Shown: piece by piece, positions 1 to 6,259 of the stretch
How positions within the stretch are numbered: position 1 is the stretch's first letter
Layout: each line of letters opens with the position of its first letter
Assembly (NCBI GenBank): GCA_964547975.1
Contig: CAZJRM010000273.1
Span: forward strand, 1 to 6,259
Origin: CAYJPV01 sp964547975
Lineage (GTDB): Bacteria > Acidobacteriota > Vicinamibacteria > Vicinamibacterales > JAKQTR01
DNA length: 6,259 bases
Reading direction: 5' to 3'
Translations under genes and position numbers: made by a program
Notes under the pieces: model-generated
What the model was told of the DNA's origin: nothing
The model's database searches: none
The model's input: the letters and a program-made list of their open reading frames with translations, nothing else

Positions 1-55
1 GAGCACTCGGTTCGGGACCGAGGGGTCGGTGGTTCGAATCCACTCGCCCCGACCA
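1..55 (+). tRNA. tRNA-Pro (anticodon CGG), 3' part
   Basis: This is the 3' portion of a tRNA gene whose 5' end lies outside the window. The 3' strand of the D stem (GAGC, 1-4) is followed by a 5-bp anticodon stem (6-10 with 18-22) and the loop TTCGGGA (11-17), which puts anticodon CGG at 13-15, reading proline codon CCG. A 5-nt variable region (23-27), a T arm (stem 28-32/40-44 with one G-U pair, loop TTCGAAT) and the acceptor 3' strand (45-51) follow. The discriminator is A52 and CCA is encoded at 53-55. All parts have canonical lengths, so the gene looks functional. The acceptor 5' strand and most of the D arm cannot be checked. Confidence 0.96.
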
Positions 56-69
56 ACACTTCGCAAGGG

Positions 70-99
70 ACGGCCGGCAGAAGCCGGCCGTTTCGTTTG
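70..99 (+). terminator. Rho-independent terminator after tRNA-Pro
   Basis: A perfect 9-bp GC-rich stem (70-78 with 83-91) encloses a 4-nt AGAA loop and runs into a T-rich tract (91-99, interrupted by C and G). It lies 14 nt after the tRNA CCA and 48 nt before the next start codon. It therefore probably ends the tRNA transcript and isolates the methyltransferase gene. Confidence 0.85.
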
Positions 100-146
100 T
101 ACCGCCATCGTGGCCGCCGGCGGTATCATGCGCGCGGAGGGACAGC

Positions 147-852
147 ATGAAGGATCCCTACGCGAAGCTGGCGCCGTTGTATGACGCCTTCGCCGCCGAT
201 CCTGGCATCGCGGCGTTCTACGGGGCGTGGCGGGCGGCATTGACGGCCGCCGCGGCCGAGCGGGGCCTTCGGCTGCGGGTGCTTGTGGACCTCGCCTGCG
301 GCACCGGGAACTCGACGGTGCCCTGGACCGCCCGACGCGGTCTCTCGGTCATCGGCGTCGACCGGTCGGCGGCGATGCTCGTCGTCGCCCTGAAAAAGTC
401 GAAGGCCGTCCGCTGGCTTCGCCAGGACATCCGGCGGCTCCGTGTCGACGTGCAGGCGGACGCGGTGACGTGCCACTTCGACGCGCTCAATCACCTGCTG
501 ACGGAGGCGGACCTCGGCGAGGTCTTCCATCGCGTGGTGTCGGTACTGCGGCCGGGCGGGCTGTTCCAGTTCGACCTGAACACCGTGCACTGGCTGCGCT
601 GGCTGCACGACCGCGAGAAGATGTTCGACGTCTGGCCACACTGCTTCATGGCCTCGAACGTCTATGACGAAGCGTCCGGCATCGCGACGTTCCATCAGGT
701 GTGGTTCGTGAAGAGGGGTCGGCTGTTCGAGCGGGTGGACGTGTGCGTCCGCGAACGGGCGTTCGACGACAGGACGGTGCGCCGCCTGCTGCGCTCCGCC
801 GGTCTGCGCCTCGAGCGGGTCTCCGCGCAGGCGGCAATCGATGACAAGCCGA

Positions 853-881
<29 letters not shown>
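147..881 (+). CDS. Class I SAM-dependent methyltransferase
   Basis: A 244-residue protein with a Rossmann-fold methyltransferase core. Motif I is VLVDLACGTGNST (45-57), the SAM-binding glycine loop. The acidic residue at the end of strand 2 is in VIGVDRS (68-74). DAVTCHFDALNHL (105-117) is the motif IV region, and LRPGGLFQFDLNT (134-146) is the usual post-IV strand. Residues 1-16, beginning with the Y-x-x-L-A-P-L-Y-D pattern, are typical of small-molecule or uncharacterised methyltransferases. The substrate cannot be inferred. The start is supported by GGAGGG at 136-141, 5 nt before the ATG. A TATCAT hexamer at 124-129 resembles a -10 box, but no -35 is well spaced. The gene converges on rtcR and the two 3' ends overlap by 29 nt. 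Nothing links its function to the RNA repair genes except position. Confidence 0.88.
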
Positions 882-2483
<1,602 letters not shown>

Positions 2484-2484
<1 letters not shown>

Positions 2485-2497
2485 ATACACTAGTATA
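2484..2497. promoter_or_regulatory. Inverted repeat TATAC-N4-GTATA over the rtcR start
   Basis: TATAC (2484-2488) and GTATA (2493-2497) are perfect inverted repeats separated by ACTA. The element covers the candidate rtcR -10 box and start codon. Its centre is 19 bp from the centre of the second palindrome at 2503-2516, close to two helical turns, so the two could be paired half-sites for a dimeric or oligomeric regulator. Part of the symmetry comes simply from the AT-rich -10 box, so this element is weaker than the neighbouring one. Confidence 0.35.
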
Positions 2498-2520
2498 AGA
2501 CATATCTCATGAGATACGAA
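2485..2520 (-). promoter_or_regulatory. Candidate rtcR promoter, possibly leaderless transcript
   Basis: Read on the minus strand, TATACT (2497 down to 2492) matches the sigma-70 -10 consensus at 5 of 6 bases. Seventeen bases upstream, TTCGTA (2520 down to 2515) is only a weak -35. Initiation 6-8 nt after the -10 would fall at or just before the ATG at 2484, giving a transcript with almost no leader. This agrees with the absence of any Shine-Dalgarno upstream of rtcR. The region is unusually AT-rich for this window. It is a prediction from spacing and composition only. Confidence 0.45.
2503..2516. promoter_or_regulatory. Perfect 14-bp palindrome TATCTCATGAGATA, candidate operator or enhancer
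   Basis: The 14 bases equal their own reverse complement. The site lies between the candidate -10 and -35 of rtcR and about 108 bp upstream of the -24 element of the rsr promoter. That is a normal distance for the upstream activating sequence of a sigma-54 activator. RtcR is the obvious candidate ligand, and binding here would both activate the operon and repress rtcR. An unrelated repressor is also possible. No published RtcR consensus was available to compare. Confidence 0.5.
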
Positions 2521-2616
2521 GGAGCCTGTTCGGCCACTGACTCATCAGCGTAGCCAGCACTGGCAAGTTGTTGTGTCTTCAGGTGTTGCTCGTCGGACCC
2601 CAGGGATGCGTCCAGG

Positions 2617-2632
2617 TGGCACCGGACCTGCA
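2617..2632 (+). promoter_or_regulatory. Sigma-54 (-24/-12) promoter of the rsr-Y RNA-rtcAB operon
   Basis: TGGCACC (2617-2623) is followed, after a 4-nt spacer and one mismatch (C for T), by TGCA (2629-2632). The invariant GG (2618-2619) and GC (2630-2631) are exactly 10 nt apart, as sigma-54 requires. Transcription should begin near 2642-2644, leaving a leader of about 78 nt before the rsr ATG. The divergent gene encodes an activator with an intact GAFTGA loop, so promoter and activator support each other. No convincing IHF site was seen between this promoter and the upstream palindromes. Confidence 0.88.
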
Positions 2633-2654
2633 ATATGTCGGGCAGAGGTCGCGA

Positions 2655-2685
2655 GCCGGCGTCACGGAGAGCGCGTGGCGCCGGC
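2655..2685 (+). other. 12-bp hairpin in the rsr mRNA leader
   Basis: GCCGGCGTCACG (2655-2666) pairs with CGTGGCGCCGGC (2674-2685) around a 7-nt loop GAGAGCG. Eleven pairs are Watson-Crick and one (2662 with 2678) is G-U. The stem begins about 12 nt after the predicted sigma-54 start and ends 25 nt before the rsr Shine-Dalgarno. It is followed by no T tract, so it is not an intrinsic terminator. It could stabilise the 5' end or bind Ro protein. In a GC-rich genome some chance pairing is expected, but the length and position are notable. Confidence 0.55.
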
Positions 2686-2720
2686 CGGGGATGGCGCGAG
2701 GGCAGGGAGCGGAGGACACC

Positions 2721-4274
2721 ATGGCTAACGCATCGTTGTTTCGCTCGGTGGCCAGTCGGTGGTGGCGGCGGGCGACCACGCGCAACGAAGCGGGCGGCCG
2801 GGCCATCGCGCGTGCGCCTCGGCAGATCCTCGCGCAGTACGTCGCGACCGGCTGTCTGAATGCCACCTTCTACGCCGAGGCGAAGACTCAGCTCGACCGG
2901 GTACTCGAGACGGCGGCCAGCCTGCCGGTCGAGTTCCTCGCGAAGGCCGCGATCTTCAGCCGCGATCGCGGGCGCATGAAGGACATGCCGGCCCTGCTCA
3001 TGGCGGTGCTGGCGACCCGGGACACCGCGCTGATGGAACGCGTGTTCGGGCGGGTGATCGACACGCCGCGCATGTTGCGCACGTTCGTTCAGATCGTCCG
3101 CTCGGGTGTCACGGGGCGGCGTTCGTTCGGCTCGGCGCCACGCCGGGCCATCCGCACCTGGCTCGATGCACGCAGCGATGGCGCGTTGCTGGCGGCTTCG
3201 GTCGGCAACGACCCGTCGCTGGCCGACATCATCCGGATGGTGCACCCGAAGCCGTCCGGGGCGGCGCGGCAGGCGCTCTTCGCGTGGCTGCTGGGCCGCC
3301 CGGTCCCGTCGGACGAACTGCCGCCCATCGTGCGGCAGTTCGAAGCCTTCAAAGCCGGCGACCGAGTGGTCGTGCCGGACGTGCCGTTCCAGTTGCTGAC
3401 GGCCCTCGATCTGGGGCCGGCCGAATGGCGCCAGATCGCGAGGCGCGCGTCGTGGCAGACGACGCGGATGAACCTGAATACGTTCGCCCGCCAGGGGGTG
3501 TTCGAAGACCCCGACGTCACCGGCATCGTCGCCGCGCGGCTGGCGGACCCGAAGGCGGTCGCGGCCGCGGGAGTGCTCCCGTACCAGCTCCTGGCCGCGT
3601 TCCGGACCGCGGATGGGGCCGTTCCTCGCCGCGTGCGTGGCGCGCTGGAGGATGCCATGGAACTGGCGCTCGCCAACGTGCCTGTGCTCGATGGCCAGGT
3701 CTTCGTGTGCCCGGACGTGTCTGGCTCGATGAGTTCCCCGGTGACGGGCCGGCGCGGCAGCGCGACCACGTCGGTTCGTTGCGTAGACGTGGCCGGGCTC
3801 GTGGCGGCGGCCGTGCTGCGGAAGAACCCCACCGCCGAAGTCATTCCGTTTGCGAGTGACGTGGTGGATCTGCGGCTCTCGGCGCGGGACTCCGTGATGA
3901 CCAACGCCGACCGGCTTGCGTCCGTCGTGGGCGGGGGGACGGCGGTGAGCGCCCCGCTGGAGTGGCTGAACGAGCGGCGGGCGACGGGCAACCTGGTCGT
4001 GATCGTGTCCGACAACGAGTCGTGGATCGACAGCGGGAGTCTGCGGTCCACGAGCACGATGCGCGAATGGGAGACGTTCCGCCGGCGCAACCCGCTAGCG
4101 AAGCTGGTCATGATCGACCTCCAGCCGTCGGCGACGACGCAGGTGGTTGAACGGGAAGACATCCTCAACGTCGGGGGGTTCTCGGATCACGTGTTCGACC
4201 TGCTGGCCGACTTCGCGGCCGGCCGACTGGGCAGTGATCACTGGGTGGGCGCGATCGAAGCGATCGCGCTGTGA
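2721..4274 (+). CDS. rsr: Rsr, bacterial Ro60 (TROVE-domain RNA-binding protein)
   Basis: A 517-residue Ro60 orthologue. Residues about 25-320 are alpha-helical and form the TROVE/HEAT ring that holds single-stranded RNA ends in its hole and Y RNA on its outer face. IIRMVHPKPSG (170-180) matches the S-H-x-K-P-like segment of Ro60 in which the histidine contacts Y RNA. Residues about 325-500 are a von Willebrand A-like domain with an intact MIDAS metal site: DVSGSMS (332-338), T407 in GGGT, and D431 in SDNES. The length is normal for the family. The ATG has GGAGG at 2711-2715, 5 nt upstream. An in-frame TTG at 2568 lies before the promoter and can be discounted. In known systems Ro60 and Y RNA assemble with exoribonucleases for RNA quality control. 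Here rsr is the first gene of the operon and ends 5 nt before the first Y RNA stem. Confidence 0.96.
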   Translation: MANASLFRSVASRWWRRATTRNEAGGRAIARAPRQILAQYVATGCLNATFYAEAKTQLDRVLETAASLPVEFLAKAAIFSRDRGRMKDMPALLMAVLATRDTALMERVFGRVIDTPRMLRTFVQIVRSGVTGRRSFGSAPRRAIRTWLDARSDGALLAASVGNDPSLADIIRMVHPKPSGAARQALFAWLLGRPVPSDELPPIVRQFEAFKAGDRVVVPDVPFQLLTALDLGPAEWRQIARRASWQTTRMNLNTFARQGVFEDPDVTGIVAARLADPKAVAAAGVLPYQLLAAFRTADGAVPRRVRGALEDAMELALANVPVLDGQVFVCPDVSGSMSSPVTGRRGSATTSVRCVDVAGLVAAAVLRKNPTAEVIPFASDVVDLRLSARDSVMTNADRLASVVGGGTAVSAPLEWLNERRATGNLVVIVSDNESWIDSGSLRSTSTMREWETFRRRNPLAKLVMIDLQPSATTQVVEREDILNVGGFSDHVFDLLADFAAGRLGSDHWVGAIEAIAL

Positions 4275-4279
4275 ACAAC

Positions 4280-4353
4280 GGCCGGGCCCGAATGCCCGCG
4301 AGACTACACCTGTCCAGTGGCCAACGTCTCGCGTATCCTTGTCGGGCCCGGCC
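4280..4353 (+). ncRNA. Short Y RNA candidate (YrlB-like) between rsr and rtcA
   Basis: A perfect 11-bp stem (4280-4290 with 4343-4353) closes the RNA. An asymmetric internal loop follows (4291-4296 opposite 4334-4342), then a perfect 8-bp stem (4297-4304 with 4326-4333) and a 21-nt loop (4305-4325). CGAATG spans the end of the 5' arm and the internal loop, opposite CCTTG on the 3' side. That is the layout of the Ro-binding part of Y RNAs, where a CGAA-type strand faces CUUG. The RNA starts 5 nt after the rsr stop codon, in the position Y RNAs occupy in Salmonella. It must be processed from the operon transcript, or start from a promoter not seen here. The apical loop has no tRNA-like arms. 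No T tract follows, so a terminator role is unlikely. Confidence 0.75.
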
Positions 4354-4363
4354 CGCGATTCTG

Positions 4364-4495
4364 GCCGGCGCGGTGCCGGTCGCAGCGAATGCCTGCGGGA
4401 GTACATGGTCTCAGCCGGGTTCAAGTCCCGGCACCTCCCTGAACGGGAGGTGAACTCTCGCACCTTGTTGTCGCTGCGGCCGGCACGGCGCCGGC
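4364..4495 (+). ncRNA. Y RNA candidate with tRNA-like module (YrlA-like)
   Basis: The ends form a 25-position stem (4364-4388 with 4471-4495) broken only by one G-G mismatch (4372/4487) and one G-U pair (4380/4479). An internal loop with CGAATG on the 5' side and CCTTG on the 3' side follows, then an 8-bp stem (4394-4401 with 4455-4462). The distal part holds a linker with a GG pair (4407-4408), a canonical T arm (stem 4415-4419/4427-4431, loop TTCAAGT) and, directly abutting it, an 8-bp hairpin (4432-4439/4445-4452) placed like an acceptor stem. The long Ro-binding stem plus tRNA-mimicking end is the known plan of bacterial YrlA, whose tRNA-like end binds partner proteins. It sits 10 nt after the first Y RNA and 19 nt before rtcA. 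I rate the Y RNA call high and the exact distal fold lower. Confidence 0.88.
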
Positions 4496-4514
4496 AGGCA
4501 GATGGAGGCCTCAG

Positions 4515-5570
4515 ATGACGTCATCCATGCTGGTGATCGACGGTTCGCGCGGGGAAGGCGGCGGACAGATCCTGCGCACGTCGCTGGCGCTGTCGCTCGT
4601 CACCGGTCGTCCGTTCCGCACCGAGCGCATCCGCGCGGGGCGCGCGAAGCCCGGATTGCTCCGCCAGCATCTCACCGCCGTGCAGGCGGCTGCGCAGGTG
4701 GGACACGCGCGTGTCGAAGGGGACGTGCTCGGATCGCAGACGCTCGAGTTCGAGCCCGGGCCCGTGTCGGGCGGCGAGTTCCGCTTTGCCGTCGGGTCGG
4801 CAGGCAGCGTGACGCTGGTGCTGCAGACGGTGCTGGTGCCGCTGATGCTGGCGCCCGACCCTTCGTCTCTGACGCTGGAAGGCGGCACGCACAATCCCTT
4901 CGCACCGCCGTTCGACTTCCTGGCGACGACGTTTCTGCCCATCGCGAATCGGATGGGGCCGCGTGTCGAGGCCAGGCTCGAACGGCACGGGTTCTATCCC
5001 GCAGGCGGCGGGCGATTCAACGTGGTAGTGAAGCCGGCTGCTTCACTGGCGCCGATTGACCTGCTCGAACGCCGGGGCGCCGTGACGGTGTCGGTGCGGG
5101 CGCTGGTCGCGGACGTGCCCGGCATCGTCGCCAGGCGCGAAATCGCCGCAATCCGTCGGCGACTGAACCCCGCCGAAGACGCCTGCCGCATCGAACAGCT
5201 CGAACGCGGCCAGGGCCCAGGCAACGTGGTGCTTATCTCGTTGCAGTCGGACGATGTCTGCGAGGTCGTGTCCGGGTTCGGTGAGCGGGGCGTCACGGCG
5301 GAGAACGTGGCCAACCGCGCCGTCGATGAGGCTCGGGCGTACATCGCATCAGGTGTGCCCGTCGGGCAGCATCTCGCGGACCAGTTGCTAGTGCCGCTGG
5401 CCGTCGCCGGCGGCGGGACCTTTCGGACGCTCGCGCCGACGCCGCATACGCTGACGAACGCGGAAGTCATCGCGCGGTTTCTTCCCGTGACAGTCCAGAT
5501 CGAGAAGGAAGGCGATGACGCGCACAGGGTGACGGTCGTGCGGTCAGACAGCGCGCGGGAGGAACGATGA
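4515..5570 (+). CDS. rtcA: RtcA, RNA 3'-terminal phosphate cyclase
   Basis: A 351-residue enzyme that uses ATP to convert RNA 3'-phosphate ends to 2',3'-cyclic phosphates through adenylylated-histidine and RNA-adenylate intermediates. The N-terminal signature LVIDGSRGEGGGQILRTSLA covers residues 6-25. Further family segments are IRAGRAKPGLLRQHLTA (39-55), VGSAGSVTLVLQTVL (93-107), GGTHNPFAPPFDFL (123-136), HGFYPAGGG (158-166) and GQHLADQLLVPLA (284-296). The catalytic histidine is expected at H311 in PHTLTNAEV. Length is near the E. coli value (about 340). The ATG at 4515 has GGAGG at 4504-4508, 6 nt upstream; the ATG at 4527 matches the family N-terminus equally well but lacks a ribosome site. 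The gene lies 19 nt after the larger Y RNA and overlaps rtcB by ATGA. The order rtcA-rtcB is the reverse of the rtcBA order in E. coli. Confidence 0.96.
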   Translation: MTSSMLVIDGSRGEGGGQILRTSLALSLVTGRPFRTERIRAGRAKPGLLRQHLTAVQAAAQVGHARVEGDVLGSQTLEFEPGPVSGGEFRFAVGSAGSVTLVLQTVLVPLMLAPDPSSLTLEGGTHNPFAPPFDFLATTFLPIANRMGPRVEARLERHGFYPAGGGRFNVVVKPAASLAPIDLLERRGAVTVSVRALVADVPGIVARREIAAIRRRLNPAEDACRIEQLERGQGPGNVVLISLQSDDVCEVVSGFGERGVTAENVANRAVDEARAYIASGVPVGQHLADQLLVPLAVAGGGTFRTLAPTPHTLTNAEVIARFLPVTVQIEKEGDDAHRVTVVRSDSAREER

Positions 5571-6259
5571 AGACCAGGGATGTTCGACGGCTCGGGTTTC
5601 CCGGCGGCGAGTGCGCGGAACTGGCGAAGCGCATCCTCGAGGCGAGCAAGGGCACCGGGCGCGACATGCGGGACGTCAGTGCCGAACTCACGCTCGTTGC
5701 GGCGTCGCCGAAGGCCTACATCGAGCACGAGACCTACGGTGAACTCGCGCGGCTGATGGCCGAACGGACGAAGGCGCGCGATCGTTTCGTGCCTCGAGAG
5801 GGCAATGCACCGTACCGCGCGTACGGCGACGATCTCGATGCCGGCGCCGTCCAGCAGATGGACAACGCGAGCCGTCTGCCGGTCGCCGTCGCCGGCGCAC
5901 TCATGCCCGATGCGCACCAGGGCTACGGCCTGCCCATCGGCGGCGTGCTGGCGACCGACAACGCCGTGATTCCGTACGCGGTAGGTGTGGACATCGCGTG
6001 CCGCATGAAGATGACGGTGCTCGATCTCGGTCCATCTGCGCTCGACGCGGAGCCCGAGCGCCTCACGCGCGCCATCGAAACCGAGACAAAGTTCGGTGTC
6101 GGCGCGGAGTTCAAGGTGCGGCGGCAGCATGCCGTGATGGACGCGGACTGGGCGGTCACGGATGTCACGCGGGGCCTGAAGGACAAAGCCTGGCGTCAGC
6201 TCGGCACGAGCGGCAGCGGCAATCACTTCGTCGAGTTCGGCGTCCTCGAGGTTCGCCAT
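5567..6259 (+). CDS. rtcB: RtcB, RNA ligase (3' end outside window)
   Basis: The first 231 codons are open to the window edge; the full protein should be roughly 450-500 residues. RtcB is a GTP- and Mn-dependent ligase joining 2',3'-cyclic phosphate or 3'-phosphate ends to 5'-OH ends. Visible motifs are ALMPDAHQGYGLPIGGVLAT (111-130), VIPYAVGVDIACRM (134-147), where D142 and C145 correspond to metal ligands, and QLGTSGSGNHFVEF (211-224), with N219 and metal-binding H220. Remaining ligands and the guanylylated histidine lie downstream. Residues 1-88 have no counterpart in E. coli RtcB, in which the core starts near the N-terminus, so this belongs to a divergent RtcB subfamily. GGAGG at 5558-5562 precedes the ATG by 4 nt. 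The 4-nt overlap with rtcA suggests translational coupling. Confidence 0.94.
   Translation, partial: MKTRDVRRLGFPGGECAELAKRILEASKGTGRDMRDVSAELTLVAASPKAYIEHETYGELARLMAERTKARDRFVPREGNAPYRAYGDDLDAGAVQQMDNASRLPVAVAGALMPDAHQGYGLPIGGVLATDNAVIPYAVGVDIACRMKMTVLDLGPSALDAEPERLTRAIETETKFGVGAEFKVRRQHAVMDADWAVTDVTRGLKDKAWRQLGTSGSGNHFVEFGVLEVRH

Noticed and set aside
97..129. Sigma-70 promoter TTGTAC/TATCAT for the methyltransferase gene
   Set aside because: The spacer would be 21 nt, too long for a normal promoter; only the -10-like hexamer is reasonable.
2485..2490. GTG start for rtcR, adding two residues
   Set aside because: No ribosome site, and the family N-terminus aligns with the ATG at 2484.
2561..2575. 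Second sigma-54-like site TGGCAAG...TTGTTG
   Set aside because: At the required spacing the -12 GC is replaced by TG; the GG-N10-GC rule fails, while the site at 2617 meets it.
2568..2720. N-terminal extension of Rsr from an in-frame TTG
   Set aside because: It begins upstream of the predicted sigma-54 start near 2643, contains the promoter itself, lacks a ribosome site and has no Ro60-like sequence. The ATG at 2721 has a good GGAGG.
4280..4353. Intrinsic terminator or attenuator after rsr
   Set aside because: The stem is not followed by a T tract, and the internal loop bases match those of the neighbouring Y RNA candidate.
4394..4462. A true tRNA gene
   Set aside because: It has a canonical T arm, but no anticodon arm, no proper D stem and no CCA end; it is enclosed in a 25-position stem, which fits a Y RNA instead.
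4527..4529. Alternative ATG for rtcA
   Set aside because: It fits the family N-terminus but has no Shine-Dalgarno at proper spacing, whereas the ATG at 4515 follows GGAGG by 6 nt. The difference is four residues.

Overview
The window is high-GC bacterial DNA. It carries a divergently arranged RNA repair locus: the regulator gene rtcR on the minus strand, facing a plus-strand operon rsr (Ro60/TROVE protein), two adjacent Y RNA candidates, rtcA (RNA 3'-terminal phosphate cyclase) and rtcB (RNA ligase, cut by the window end). Upstream lie the 3' part of a tRNA-Pro(CGG) gene with encoded CCA, its terminator, and a class I SAM methyltransferase gene. The host cannot be named from the sequence. A sigma-54 activator facing a good -24/-12 promoter argues against Actinobacteria, despite the GC content, and fits groups such as Acidobacteriota, Myxococcota or Proteobacteria.

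Layout. 1-55: partial tRNA-Pro. 70-99: intrinsic terminator. 147-881: methyltransferase, plus strand. 853-2484: rtcR, minus strand, overlapping the methyltransferase tail to tail by 29 nt. 2485-2720: divergent control region with a candidate rtcR promoter, two inverted repeats about 110-130 bp upstream of a sigma-54 promoter (2617-2632), and a 12-bp leader hairpin (2655-2685). 2721-4274: rsr. 4275-4514: non-coding but almost wholly structured, holding a short Y RNA candidate (4280-4353) and a larger one with a tRNA-like end (4364-4495). 4515-5570: rtcA. 5567 to the window end: rtcB, overlapping rtcA by 4 nt (ATGA).

How it should work. From known biology of the Salmonella and E. coli loci, RtcR has an N-terminal CARF-type sensor that responds to RNA damage products (nicked tRNA ends with 2',3'-cyclic phosphate) and then drives sigma-54 transcription of the operon. 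RtcA converts 3'-phosphate ends to 2',3'-cyclic phosphate. RtcB joins 2',3'-cyclic phosphate or 3'-phosphate ends to 5'-OH ends. The Ro60 ring binds Y RNAs and misfolded or damaged RNA, and the tRNA-like Y RNA end can tether a partner such as a nuclease.

The system class is already described. What looks new here is local: two Y RNA genes that share a sequence motif and show compensatory base-pair changes, the candidate RtcR sites, a possibly leaderless rtcR start, the structured rsr leader, and an RtcB with an N-terminal region of about 90 residues absent from E. coli RtcB.
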